Assembly: GCF_002094305.1 (NCBI RefSeq)
Contig: NZ_LWTX01000011.1
Coordinates: forward strand, 62,001 to 126,000
Source: Prescottella equi
Lineage (GTDB): Bacteria; Actinomycetota; Actinomycetes; Mycobacteriales; Mycobacteriaceae
Reading direction: 5' to 3'
DNA length: 64,000 bases
Part shown: positions 34,458 to 42,931 of the stretch, piece after piece
Layout of the letters: the number at the start of each line of letters is the position of its first letter
How positions within the stretch are numbered: the first letter of the stretch is position 1
Notes under the pieces: model-generated
Told to the model about the DNA's origin: nothing
What the model saw: only the letters and a program-made list of their open reading frames with translations
The model's database searches: none
Program-made: the position numbers and the translations under genes

Positions 34458-36341
34458 TCACATCGCCGACACCGGGGCGTCGGATCGGGCCAGTCGGCTG
34501 GTCAGCCAGGCCACCATCTTCTCGGCGAGCGCGTCCCGATTCTCCCGCTTGACGATGTCGTGGCCCTCGTCGTCGAACAGCAGCAGTTCGGCGACACCAC
34601 CGCGGGCCCGAACCGATGCCACCACCTGCTCCGACTCGCTGACCGGAACGTTCGTGTCGTGCGCGCCGTGCACCACGAGCACCGGTGCGGTCAGGGCGTC
34701 GACACGGTGGATCGGTGACAGCTCGGCGAGCAGTTCCCGATCGTGTTCCGGATGCCCGTACTTGGGGTACGCCGCGGCCGCGATCCACGGCTCGGTGTTG
34801 GCGTAGAACGTCTCGAGATTGCTCATCCCGCAGACCGCGATGCCCGTCGCGAACAGGTCGGGGTGGAACGTCAGGGCCGCCAGCGTCAGATAGCCGCCGT
34901 ACGAATGCCCGGCGCACGCGATCCGCGCCGGGTCGGCCACACCGTTGTCGACGACGTAACGCACGCAGTCCGCCACGTCGTCGATACCGGCGAACCGGCC
35001 GTACCGCTCGTCGGCGTGGACGAAGGTGCGCCCGAATCCGCCCGAACCACGCACGTTGGGCGCGAAAACCGTGATGCCGGCCTGGACGAGGGCCGGGAAG
35101 TAGTCGCTGTAGCCGGGGCGCTCCTGCAGTTCCGGTCCGCCGTGGAACCACAGCATCACCGGCCCGGGACCCTCCCCCGCCGCCCGGTACAGCCATCCAG
35201 TGAGGGGCAGCCCGTCGCGTGCGGTGAACTCGGCGAGGATCGGGGCGTCGGCCCGGGCGATCCGGGTCCGCGCGGGCTCCACCGGACCCCACTCGCCCGT
35301 CCGCGGGTCGACGATCTCCACCGACGGAGGCATCCCGGGCCCTTCGACCGTGACCGCCAGCAGCGACCCGTCGGCGCTGATGCTCAGCTCCGACGCCACC
35401 AGTCCGGGCAGCTGGATCGGCGAGTCGAGCGTACCGTCGGCGAGGTGCAGGATCTGTAACTCACTCAGCCCCTTGTAGTTCCACAGCAACGCCACGGTCG
35501 TGTGGTCGTCACTGACGACGAACTCGTCGAGGCCGCAGTAGTCCCGTTCGGCCAGCACTCGGTAGGAGACACCCTCCGCGGAGACCGCGACCCCCAGCAG
35601 CCGCGCGAACTCCGCGCCGTTGTCGCTGCGCACCAGCGCCCGGATGTACTGGTCCGGCTCCCCCTCGCTCGACGCCCACGGCGACCGGTACCGGCCGAGT
35701 ACGCCGAGCAGTCGGTGGTCGTCGAGCAGGACGCCCATGTCGGTGGTGGATCCGAAGTCGGACGGCAGCAGAGGGATACGAGTTCCGTCGTCGCGTTGGA
35801 GCAGCAGTTCGCGGTGTCCGCGAGGCCCCACCCGCAACAGTGCCGCTCCGGCCCACGAGTCTACGAGGAAGGAGCCCACGCGGCGGTCGAGCGTGACGGC
35901 CTCCTGCGTCTGCGGATCGACCAACCGCGCCTCCGCGACGCCTTCCTCGTCGGTCGCGGTGAGCGCGACCCGGTTCCCGTCCCACCCGATGAGTTCGGCA
36001 GAGACAGCGTCCCGCGCCCCGACGCGGCGGGCCGAGCGGTCCAGCGGGTCGGTGCGCACCACCCACACCTGGGTGCGGTTGCCGGCGTGCGGGGCCACCT
36101 GGCACGCGAGCCATCCGCTGTCCGCGGAGTGCACGATCTTCGTGACGGGGCCAGGGACCGGCAGCTCGACCCGACGGTCCGTGCTGCCGTGCCGTCCCGT
36201 CAGGAACCGCTGAACGGCCCAGGGATAGCCACCGTCGTCCACGAGGTGCGCGAAACCTGTCGCGTCCGGCGACACCGACGCACCCGACGTGAAGCGGATG
36301 TGCTGTCCGCGCGACGGTTCGGCCGGCCGGTCAGCGGTCAC
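34458..36341 (-). CDS. S9 (prolyl-oligopeptidase) family serine peptidase
   Basis: 627 residues: N-terminal beta-propeller-like part (about 1-370) and C-terminal alpha/beta hydrolase with Ser480 in GHSYGGY, Asp in VVHGAHDTNVP and His in DEGHDI. Acylaminoacyl-peptidase/DPP-like; no signal peptide, so cytosolic and acting on short peptides. The GTG at 36341 overlaps the asnB-type stop by 4 bases (GTGA), a clear sign of coupled translation. Within the operon it could process or degrade the amide product of the ligase and amidotransferase. Confidence 0.9.
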   Translation of the reverse strand: MTADRPAEPSRGQHIRFTSGASVSPDATGFAHLVDDGGYPWAVQRFLTGRHGSTDRRVELPVPGPVTKIVHSADSGWLACQVAPHAGNRTQVWVVRTDPLDRSARRVGARDAVSAELIGWDGNRVALTATDEEGVAEARLVDPQTQEAVTLDRRVGSFLVDSWAGAALLRVGPRGHRELLLQRDDGTRIPLLPSDFGSTTDMGVLLDDHRLLGVLGRYRSPWASSEGEPDQYIRALVRSDNGAEFARLLGVAVSAEGVSYRVLAERDYCGLDEFVVSDDHTTVALLWNYKGLSELQILHLADGTLDSPIQLPGLVASELSISADGSLLAVTVEGPGMPPSVEIVDPRTGEWGPVEPARTRIARADAPILAEFTARDGLPLTGWLYRAAGEGPGPVMLWFHGGPELQERPGYSDYFPALVQAGITVFAPNVRGSGGFGRTFVHADERYGRFAGIDDVADCVRYVVDNGVADPARIACAGHSYGGYLTLAALTFHPDLFATGIAVCGMSNLETFYANTEPWIAAAAYPKYGHPEHDRELLAELSPIHRVDALTAPVLVVHGAHDTNVPVSESEQVVASVRARGGVAELLLFDDEGHDIVKRENRDALAEKMVAWLTSRLARSDAPVSAM

Positions 36342-38122
36342 AACCGCTCCATGGCCTGCAACCACATCTCCAGCAGCCCCACCTGCCACATGGTGTTGAC
36401 ACCGCGGGCGGTCCGGATGTCGTTGGGAGCAGCGAACAACGCGTCGATCAACTCGGGCCGGAACAACCCTCGTTCACGGGCACTGCGACTTCGCAGAGCA
36501 TCCCGCACCAGATCGAGGACCCCGCCCTCGAGGTGCCGGATGCCCGGGACCGGGAAATACCCCTTGGTCCGGTCGATCACCTCGTCCGGGAGCAGACCGC
36601 GGCTGGCCTCCTTGAGCACGCCCTTGCCACCCCCGTCCAGCTTGAGGTCCGGCGGACACGTGGCGGCCAACTCGACGAACTCGTGGTCGAGGAACGGCAC
36701 GCGGGCCTCGAGCCCCCACGCCATCGTCATCGTGTCGACCCGCTTGACCGGGTCCTCCACGAGCATCACTGTCGTGTCGAGCCGCAGCGCCGCGTCCACG
36801 GCGGTGTCGGCGCCGGGAGCATCGTGGTGCCGGACGACGAACTCCGTACTGACGTCGTGATCGACAAGGTAGTCGGGCCCGAGCATCATCGCGATGTCGT
36901 CGTGGGTCCGGTCGAAGTACACCTTGGCGTACGCCTCGGCGGACTGTTCCCGGGCCACCCCGACCAGCGGCGGATACCAGTGGTAGCCGGCGAGGATCTC
37001 GTCGGCGCCCTGGCCGGACTGCACCACCTTGACCGACTTGGAGACCTCTTCCGACAGGAGGAAGAAGGCGACGCAATCGTGGCTGAGCATCGGTTCGCTC
37101 ATCGCCTCGATCGCGCGAGGAACCGCCGCCGGCAGCCGGGCCGGGTCGATGTGGATCTGGTGGTGGTCGGTGGCGAACGTTCGGGCGACCAGGTCGGAGT
37201 AGAAGTACTCGTTTCCGGATTCTCCTCCGGCCGAGTCGAATCCGATGCTGAAGGTGGCGAGGTCCCGCTGCCCCTGCTCGGCGAGCAGTGCCACGAGCAG
37301 ACTCGAATCGATACCGCCCGAGAGCAACACCCCGACCGGCACATCGGCGACCATCCGGCGGGAGACGGCGGTGCGCAGCGAGTCCATCAGAGCCGTCTGC
37401 CACTGCTGCGGCGTCCACGACGCCCGATCCGGGGCAGGTTCGAAACTCGGCTCCCAGTAGCGCTTCTCGGTGGAACTACCGTCCGGTTGCACTACCCGGA
37501 TCGTCGCCGGCGGCAGCTTGCGGACGCCCTCGAACATGGTGAGCGGGGCCGGCACGGCCGCCGCGAAGCTCAGGTAGTGGTGCAATGCCGCACGATCGAT
37601 CGTCGTGTCCACGCCGCCGCCGCGCAACAGCGCCTGCAACGTCGAGGCGAACCGCAACCGCTCCGGCGTCTGCGCGAAGTAGAGAGGTTTTATCCCGAGC
37701 CGGTCGCGGGCGAACGTCACTACCCCGGAGTCGATCTCGTGCACCGCGAAGGCGAACATGCCCTTGAAGCGGTGGACGCAGTCGGGGCCCCAACGATGGA
37801 AGCTCTTGAGCACCACCTCGCTGTCCGCGGCCGAGAAGAACCGGTACCCGGCCTGACGGAGCTCCTCGCGCAACTCCTTGTAGTTGTAGATGCAGCCGTT
37901 GAAGACCAGCGACAGGCGGAGCTCGCTGTCGACCATCGGCTGCCCGCCGCGGGCGGAGAGGTCGATGATGCACAGGCGGCGATGACCGAACGCCACCGAC
38001 TGCTGCGCGTACGCGCCGGACGTGTCCGGTCCGCGCGTCACCATCGCGTCGGACATCCGGGCGACGGCGCCGATGTCGGGCCGCCTCCCGTCGAATCGCA
38101 CCTCACCGCATATGCCACACAT
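36338..38122 (-). CDS. Asparagine-synthase-type amidotransferase (N-acetylglutaminylglutamine amidotransferase-like)
   Basis: 594 residues. Cys2 after the start Met is the GATase II nucleophile (MCGICGEVRF); VFNGCIYNY and DRLGIKPLY complete the glutaminase domain, and LSGGIDSS (residues 267-274) is the ATP-pyrophosphatase loop of the synthetase domain. It should use glutamine and ATP to amidate a carboxylate. The sequence style resembles the amidotransferase of N-acetylglutaminylglutamine amide osmolyte synthesis, but no synthetase of that pathway is in the window. Overlaps the GCS2-type ligase gene by 20 bp and the S9 gene by 4 bp. Confidence 0.9.
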   Translation of the reverse strand: MCGICGEVRFDGRRPDIGAVARMSDAMVTRGPDTSGAYAQQSVAFGHRRLCIIDLSARGGQPMVDSELRLSLVFNGCIYNYKELREELRQAGYRFFSAADSEVVLKSFHRWGPDCVHRFKGMFAFAVHEIDSGVVTFARDRLGIKPLYFAQTPERLRFASTLQALLRGGGVDTTIDRAALHHYLSFAAAVPAPLTMFEGVRKLPPATIRVVQPDGSSTEKRYWEPSFEPAPDRASWTPQQWQTALMDSLRTAVSRRMVADVPVGVLLSGGIDSSLLVALLAEQGQRDLATFSIGFDSAGGESGNEYFYSDLVARTFATDHHQIHIDPARLPAAVPRAIEAMSEPMLSHDCVAFFLLSEEVSKSVKVVQSGQGADEILAGYHWYPPLVGVAREQSAEAYAKVYFDRTHDDIAMMLGPDYLVDHDVSTEFVVRHHDAPGADTAVDAALRLDTTVMLVEDPVKRVDTMTMAWGLEARVPFLDHEFVELAATCPPDLKLDGGGKGVLKEASRGLLPDEVIDRTKGYFPVPGIRHLEGGVLDLVRDALRSRSARERGLFRPELIDALFAAPNDIRTARGVNTMWQVGLLEMWLQAMERL

Positions 38123-39314
38123 GTTCGGCTACTCCTCCCGGGATGTCGTTCCCGGTCACGGTCCAGGTGTCCCGGCCACCTCGCCGCGACGCGTTCGGGT
38201 CGGGGAGACCCGCGTCCAGGTCGACGCGACCGGCCGTCTCGGCGGCGAGCAGGTCGACGACGTCGGTCAATCGACCCCGCCGTAGCAGGGTCCGGCGCTG
38301 CCGCGCGGACGAACTTCCCACCCGCAGGGTGGTCGCCGCCAGCCCGGAGACGACGTCCCAGTCGCCGGCGGACTCGAGCTGGGGGCGCAGGGAACCGATC
38401 AGGCCGTCCACCACGTGCGGCGCGGGGCGCGGCGCGATCGCCTCCACGTCGACCAGCTCGCCCTCGAGGCCCGAGCGCGCCGCCCGCCACATGGCCGCCC
38501 GCACCAGTGTGGGCGAGACCTGCAGCCCCGGCCTGCCTGCGTCGAGAGCCTCGGCCTCGCGCTCGACGAGCGCGCGGAAGAGGCCGGCAACGAGCGCGAT
38601 GGTGTCGACCGACGGGCAGCTGTCGCACACCCGCAGCTCGAGCGTCGAGTAGCGGTCCGACGGCCGCAGGTCGAAGTAGACCATCCCGGGTCCGTTGATG
38701 ACACCACTGGCGACGAGGTCGGCGATCAGCTGGTCGTACTCCGCGGCGGACTGCACCGGCGCCGCCGGCCCGGTGGTGGGCCACCGACTCCACACCAGTG
38801 ATCGCATGCTGGCGTATCCGGTGTCGGTGCCGTCGGCCCAGAACGGCGAGCTCGCGCTGAGCGCGAGGAATATCGGCAGGTAGGGCGCCACCCGGTTGGC
38901 GATCCGGACGGCCTCGTCCCGGTCCGCCACGTCCACGTGCACCTGGGTGCCGCAGATCAGCTGCTCCCGGGCCAGGAGCTGATAGTCGGCGAGCATCCGC
39001 CGATACCGCGGCGTCTCGGTGACGGCCATCTCGGCGGGCACCGACAGCGGTACCGCCCCCGCGGCCACCACCCCTACACCGACTTCGGCCGCGGTCTCGA
39101 CGAGAACCCGGCGGCGGTGGATCAGGTCGGAGCGGAGCGCGGCCAGGTCGGGAAACACGCCGCTGTTCACTTCGACGACGCAGCGCTGCAGTTCCTCGAC
39201 GTACACGTCGCCCGGCAGTTGCTCGAGCAGTTCCGGCGCACGCGTGACGAGCCGCCTGGTCTCGGCGTCGATGAGGTGGAACTCCTCCTCGACACCGAGC
39301 TTGCGCCCGCTCAT
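38103..39314 (-). CDS. GCS2/YbdK-type carboxylate-amine ligase
   Basis: 403 residues of the glutamate-cysteine ligase family 2. GVEEEFHLID at residues 6-15 is the ATP/Mg signature, VVEVNSGVF, ICGTQVHVDVADRDEAVRIAN and RYSTLELRVCDSC complete the active-site set. Such enzymes join an amino acid's carboxylate to an amine with ATP. The ATG at 39314 has GGGAGG 7 bases upstream; a longer frame from 39368 lacks similarity. First gene of a tightly overlapped run, so its product is probably the substrate of the amidotransferase. Confidence 0.9.
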   Translation of the reverse strand: MSGRKLGVEEEFHLIDAETRRLVTRAPELLEQLPGDVYVEELQRCVVEVNSGVFPDLAALRSDLIHRRRVLVETAAEVGVGVVAAGAVPLSVPAEMAVTETPRYRRMLADYQLLAREQLICGTQVHVDVADRDEAVRIANRVAPYLPIFLALSASSPFWADGTDTGYASMRSLVWSRWPTTGPAAPVQSAAEYDQLIADLVASGVINGPGMVYFDLRPSDRYSTLELRVCDSCPSVDTIALVAGLFRALVEREAEALDAGRPGLQVSPTLVRAAMWRAARSGLEGELVDVEAIAPRPAPHVVDGLIGSLRPQLESAGDWDVVSGLAATTLRVGSSSARQRRTLLRRGRLTDVVDLLAAETAGRVDLDAGLPDPNASRRGGRDTWTVTGNDIPGGVAEHVWHMR

Positions 39315-39522
39315 CCAGGGTCCTCCCTGTCCGTCGGCCAGTGCTCCGGGAATGCGCAACCTCCGCATACGACCGACTCGTCGATGCTTACCCCGGCCGC
39401 CAGGATTTCAACCGGGCGCCCGAATCAGTGTTCGCACCATCGGCCCCGCCGAGACACACCTTGCGGCGTTCGTTGGCATGTTGATATCCACCCGCAACCT
39501 TGCGCAGTGGGGACGAACGGCG

Positions 39523-39891
39523 CTACCGCGACTCTGCGCAGCAGTTGGGGTCGAGCACGAGCCGGAGGGCGTCCAGTGACTCACCGCGCACCCGGTAGTA
39601 GACGTTCATGCCCCGGCGAGTGGACTCGACCATGCCGGCCTTCCGGAGCTGGCCCAGATGATGGCTGACGGTGGACTCCGCGAGCCCGACGCCGACGGCG
39701 AGATCGCACGTGCAGACCTCACCGGCATCTGCGGTGAGCAGGAGCGACACGAGCTTGATCCGGACCGGATCCGCGAGCGCCTTCAATCGAAGCGCGACCT
39801 GCAGCGCCTCGTCGTCGCCCATGGGAGCGGCGGACACCGGCGCGCAGCAGATCGGCGCACTGACGTCGAGGACCGGCAGGGCTTTCGGCAT
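39523..39891 (-). CDS. arsR: ArsR family arsenic-responsive repressor (first copy)
   Basis: 122 residues. wHTH STVSHHLGQLRKAG with winged hairpin RRGMNVYYRV. Cys15-Cys16 (SAPICCAPV) plus Cys60/62 (EVCTCDL) match the As(III) site layout of Corynebacterium glutamicum ArsR (Cys15, Cys16, Cys55); a C-terminal NCCAESR adds another pair. ATG at 39891. Divergent from the arsI/cadI-like gene with a dyad operator between them. Confidence 0.9.
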   Translation of the reverse strand: MPKALPVLDVSAPICCAPVSAAPMGDDEALQVALRLKALADPVRIKLVSLLLTADAGEVCTCDLAVGVGLAESTVSHHLGQLRKAGMVESTRRGMNVYYRVRGESLDALRLVLDPNCCAESR

Positions 39892-39919
39892 GACGACGAT
39901 CCTACGCAGCTCCTTGACT

Positions 39920-39969
39920 TATGTCGAAGAGGTGGGCAACCTGTAGAGGTAGGCAATTCGACATATATC
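39920..39969. promoter_or_regulatory. ArsR-type operator/promoter of arsI
   Basis: TATGTCGAA (39920-39928) and TTCGACATA (39957-39965) are perfect 9-bp inverted arms around a direct repeat GAGGT(G/A)GGCAA (39929-39939, 39946-39956; 17-bp period). TTGACT at 39914-39919 could be a -35. TTCGACATATATC (39957-39969) recurs with one change before the second arsR. Confidence 0.7.
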
Positions 39970-39987
39970 GCATAGGTGGGAACCGTC

Positions 39988-40452
39988 ATGTCACGCGCTC
40001 AACTCGCCCTCAACGTCGACGACCTCGAAGAGGCGGTCACGTTCTACTCGAAACTGTTCGGCACCCGGCCCGCCAAGCTGAAGCCCGGATACGCGAACTT
40101 CGCGATCGCGGAACCGCCGCTCAAATTGGTCCTGCTCGAGAACCCGGGCAAGGGCGGCACGATCAACCACCTCGGCGTGGAGGTCGAATCGTCGGAGAAG
40201 GTCCACGCGGAGATCGCGCGGCTCACCGACGAGGGCCTGTTCACCGACGAGGAGATCGGCACCACCTGCTGCTTCGCCACGCAGGACAAGGTGTGGGTCA
40301 CCGGGCCGGCCGGCGAGAAGTGGGAGGTCTACACCGTGCTCGCCGACTCGGAGACCTTCGGTTCCAGCCCGCAACATCTGGGCGGCCCACGGGAAGCCCA
40401 GGGCGACGTGTGCTGCGGAACGGATACAGAGAACGAATCCTCCTGCTGCTGA
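39988..40452 (+). CDS. arsI: ArsI/CadI family metalloprotein (VOC dioxygenase-like C-As lyase)
   Basis: 154 residues of the vicinal-oxygen-chelate fold. Metal ligands Gln5, His61 and Glu113 and the vicinal pair Cys94-Cys95 (GTTCCFATQ) correspond to Fe(II) and arsenic-binding residues of ArsI, which demethylates organoarsenicals such as methylarsonous acid. The tail ends in two more Cys pairs (DVCCGT, ESSCC). It could instead be the cadmium-induced CadI homologue; the ars neighbours favour ArsI. ATG at 39988 with AGGTGGGA upstream is preferred to GTG 39976. Confidence 0.85.
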   Translation: MSRAQLALNVDDLEEAVTFYSKLFGTRPAKLKPGYANFAIAEPPLKLVLLENPGKGGTINHLGVEVESSEKVHAEIARLTDEGLFTDEEIGTTCCFATQDKVWVTGPAGEKWEVYTVLADSETFGSSPQHLGGPREAQGDVCCGTDTENESSCC

Positions 40453-40484
40453 GCACTCTCCTCCGCCCATTCTCACCCGCACCG

Positions 40485-40529
40485 TTCGATATAGAGATAT
40501 CGCCAAATGTGAATACATTCCTATATCGA
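40485..40529. promoter_or_regulatory. AT-rich dyad related to the ars operators
   Basis: TCGATATAG (40486-40494) and CTATATCGA (40521-40529) are perfect 9-bp inverted arms; TTCGATATAGAGATATC at 40485-40501 resembles TTCGACATATATC of the arsI operator. The surrounding 100 bases are much richer in A+T than the window. It precedes the 42-codon micro-gene. Confidence 0.55.
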
Positions 40530-40624
40530 GTGGTGCGGGACACATTCTCTTGCCATCGATCGCCGAATTCCGGAAGCTGTTCGAGGGATTTCCCCATTCA
40601 CCACCGATACATAGGAGATCACTG

Positions 40625-40753
40625 ATGGGTTCCGCCGAGTTCATTCCCTACCTCGACTTCATCGCCGACTTCGCCGGCGCTGCTGCCGACCTGTTCGGCG
40701 CGTTGAGCTTCTTCTCCGGATCCGCGGAATCTGCCGGCCAACTGCTCGGCTAG
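40625..40753 (+). CDS. Acidic amphipathic micro-protein, 42 aa
   Basis: MGSAEFIPYLDFIADFAGAA then a second half rich in Phe, Ser and Gly. It has five acidic and no basic residues, with Asp11/15/22 on one helical face and Phe/Leu on the other. Size, charge and the D-F-x-G-A style recall corynebacterial cell-wall channel peptides (PorA/PorH), but homology is not shown. GGAG 7 bases before the ATG supports translation; an ars-type dyad is upstream and a strong hairpin 13 bp downstream. Confidence 0.6.
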   Translation: MGSAEFIPYLDFIADFAGAAADLFGALSFFSGSAESAGQLLG

Positions 40754-40765
40754 GCGATTACTCAA

Positions 40766-40820
40766 CCGGGCCGGGGTGCCACTGCGACTTCATCGAGCCC
40801 GCAGTGTCACCCCGGCCCGG
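40766..40820. terminator. Large hairpin after the micro-gene
   Basis: 20-base arms (40766-40785 and 40801-40820) pair at 19 positions around a 15-nt loop. No U-tract. The following 176 bases up to arsC (40821-40996) are AT-richer than average and I see no gene in them. Confidence 0.7.
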
Positions 40821-40996
40821 CCGCGTTCGACCTGCGACCGCACCGATCGAATGCGAGTACCGAATGAAGATTCGAAATTCCCACCTGGTGCGGCGCAGAG
40901 GAAAGGTCTTCGTAATCGATAAAAGAGACCCCCGATGCAAAGCGCGCCAGCGGTAATAACTTTGAGTTGCCCCTCCTCCTGCACGGCACCCGCCGA

Positions 40997-41395
40997 CTAG
41001 GGCAGGAGTTCGGCAATCAGCGCCTTCACCCGGACGAGGATTTCGTCACGGATGGGTCGGACGGCGGCCAACCCCTGCCCGGCCGGGTCGTCCAGCACCC
41101 AGTCGCGGTAGGACTTTCCAGGAAAGACCGGGCAGGTGTCGCCGCAGCCCATCGTGATCACGACGTCCGATGCCTGCACCGCGCGGGCGTCGAGGATCTT
41201 CGGGGACTGCGCCGAGATGTCGATGCCGACCTCGGCCATCGCCTCGACGGCTGCGGGGTTGATCTGGTCGGCCGGTGCACTGCCGGCGGAGCGGACTTCG
41301 ATCCGATTCCCCGCGAGGTGAGCCAGGAATCCGGCGGCCATCTGGGACCGGCCGGCGTTGTGCACGCAGACGAACAGCACGCTGGGCACGGTCAT
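40997..41395 (-). CDS. arsC: Arsenate reductase, LMW-phosphatase type
   Basis: 132 residues. CX5R loop CVHNAGR with Cys10 and Arg16 binds arsenate; LDDPAGQ supplies the acid. Cys84 and Cys88 (GCGDTCPVFPG) resemble redox cysteines of thioredoxin-linked ArsC, whereas actinobacterial relatives such as C. glutamicum ArsC1/2 use mycothiol and mycoredoxin; which applies here is not certain. It reduces As(V) to As(III) for export by the adjacent Acr3, whose stop is 4 bp upstream of its start. Confidence 0.93.
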   Translation of the reverse strand: MTVPSVLFVCVHNAGRSQMAAGFLAHLAGNRIEVRSAGSAPADQINPAAVEAMAEVGIDISAQSPKILDARAVQASDVVITMGCGDTCPVFPGKSYRDWVLDDPAGQGLAAVRPIRDEILVRVKALIAELLP

Positions 41396-41399
41396 CTGT

Positions 41400-42491
41400 T
41401 CAGGCCTCCTTCGACGACGCCTGCGCGAACGCGGGGCGCGCGAACTGCTTACGCAACGCCAGGGAGACGTAGACGAGTCCGACGAGCACCGGAACCTCGA
41501 TCAGCGGGCCCACGACGCCGGCGAGCGCCTGACCGGAGGTGGCGCCGTAGGTGGCGATGGCCACGGCGATGGCGAGTTCGAAGTTGTTGCCCGCCGCGGT
41601 GAACGCGAGCGTGGTGGTGCGTTCGTAGCCCAGCCCGGCGACCGCGCCGAGCAGGTAGCCGCCACCCCACATGATCGCGAAGTACGCCAGCAGCGGGATC
41701 GCGATCCGCACCACGTCCATTGGCTGCGAGGTGATCTGCTCGCCCTGCAGCGCGAAGAGGATCACGATCGTGAACAGCAATCCGTAGAGCGCCCACGGAC
41801 CGATTCTCGGCAGGAAGGTCGACTCGTACCACGCTCGGCCCCTGGACTTCTCACCGAAGTATCGAGTGAGGAACCCGGCCAGAAGTGGGATGCCGAGGAA
41901 GATCAGAACGGATTTCGCGATCTGCCACGGCGAGGTGTCGATCGTGGTCTGCTCCAAGCCGAGCCAGCCGGGCAGGACCGACAGGTAGAACCACCCGAGC
42001 GCCGCGAACATGATCACCTGGAACACCGAGTTGATTGCCACGAGTACCGCGGCTGCCTCCCGGTCGCCGCACGCGAGGTCGTTCCAGATGATCACCATGG
42101 CGATACAGCGGGCGAGGCCCACGATGATGAGGCCGGTCCGATATTCCGGCAGGTCGGGCAGGAAGATCCACGCGAGCGCGAACATCAGCGCCGGACCGAG
42201 AACCCAGTTGAGCAGCAGCGATCCGAGCAGCAACCGCCGGTCACCCGTGACGGTGTCGAGGCGGTCGTAGCGGACCTTCGCCAGTACCGGGTACATCATG
42301 ATCAGCAGGCCGAGAGCGATCGGCAGCGAGATGCCGTCGAGTTCCACCGACGACAGCGCATCGCCCAGGCCGGGCACCGTCCGCCCCAGCAGCAGGCCTA
42401 CGACCATCGCGACGCCGATCCACACCGGCAGGAACCGATCGAGCGTCGAGAGCTTGCCGACCACCGCGGTCCGGTTGCTCGTGTCGGTCAT
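41400..42491 (-). CDS. acr3: Arsenite efflux transporter Acr3
   Basis: 363-residue inner-membrane carrier with ten helices. The Acr3 hallmark Cys in GLARCIAMVIIWNDLACGD (helix 4) and the conserved ALGWFYL and TAAGNNFELAIAVAIA (helix 9, catalytic Glu) segments are present. It extrudes arsenite using the proton motive force. ATG at 42491 overlaps the stop of the second arsR as ATGA, so the three genes arsR2-acr3-arsC form one unit. Confidence 0.95.
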   Translation of the reverse strand: MTDTSNRTAVVGKLSTLDRFLPVWIGVAMVVGLLLGRTVPGLGDALSSVELDGISLPIALGLLIMMYPVLAKVRYDRLDTVTGDRRLLLGSLLLNWVLGPALMFALAWIFLPDLPEYRTGLIIVGLARCIAMVIIWNDLACGDREAAAVLVAINSVFQVIMFAALGWFYLSVLPGWLGLEQTTIDTSPWQIAKSVLIFLGIPLLAGFLTRYFGEKSRGRAWYESTFLPRIGPWALYGLLFTIVILFALQGEQITSQPMDVVRIAIPLLAYFAIMWGGGYLLGAVAGLGYERTTTLAFTAAGNNFELAIAVAIATYGATSGQALAGVVGPLIEVPVLVGLVYVSLALRKQFARPAFAQASSKEA

Positions 42492-42874
42492 CGGACGATC
42501 TCCACGACCTGCGGGCAGGCCGAGCCGGCAACGCCACCCCATTCCGCGGACAGCACCGTCGAAAGCTGCTCCAGGGCCGACGGAATCACGCGGTAGTACA
42601 CCCAGGTTCCGCGCCGCTCCGAGTCGAGCAGACCCGCCTCCCGGAGCACCTTCAGGTGGTGGGAGATCGTCGGCTGGGACAGGTCGAACGCGGGCGAGAT
42701 GTCGCAGACGCAGCTCTCGCCGCCCTCGTGGGCGGCGATCAGACTCAGCATCCGCAGACGTACCGGATCGCCGAGCGCCTTGAACATCCGAGCGAGATCG
42801 TTCGCCCGGTCCTCCGCCAGCGGCCGGACCCCGAGCGGGGCGCAGCACGTCCCCACGGGCTCTTGATTCGACAT
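42488..42874 (-). CDS. arsR: ArsR family arsenic-responsive repressor (second copy)
   Basis: 128 residues. wHTH QPTISHHLKVLREAGLL and wing RRGTWVYYRV; metal-site cysteines Cys10-Cys11 (GTCCAPLG) plus ESCVCDI, the CgArsR layout. It likely represses arsR2-acr3-arsC until As(III) binds. ATG at 42874 lies inside the operator dyad. Clearly a paralogue of, but diverged from, the ArsR at 39523-39891. Confidence 0.92.
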   Translation of the reverse strand: MSNQEPVGTCCAPLGVRPLAEDRANDLARMFKALGDPVRLRMLSLIAAHEGGESCVCDISPAFDLSQPTISHHLKVLREAGLLDSERRGTWVYYRVIPSALEQLSTVLSAEWGGVAGSACPQVVEIVR

Positions 42875-42900
42875 GTATCTATATTGACACTGATCGAATC
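42865..42900. promoter_or_regulatory. Operator of the arsR2-acr3-arsC operon
   Basis: GATTCGA (42865-42871) and TCGAATC (42894-42900) form a 7-bp dyad spanning the start codon. TTCGACATGTATC (42867-42879) matches the arsI operator element at 12 of 13 bases. The region in between is AT-rich (ATCTATATTGACA). Confidence 0.65.
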
Positions 42901-42931
42901 ACCGCTCCCGACCGGGGTGCCGTCCGTAGGG

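Noticed and set aside
36533-38698. A 721-codon plus-strand frame
   Set aside because: Complement of the AsnB-type and GCS2-type genes; no recognisable protein features.
40758-41016. Three overlapping short minus-strand frames before arsC
   Set aside because: They share no SD, differ in frame and have random composition; one is only the hairpin at 40766-40820 read as protein.
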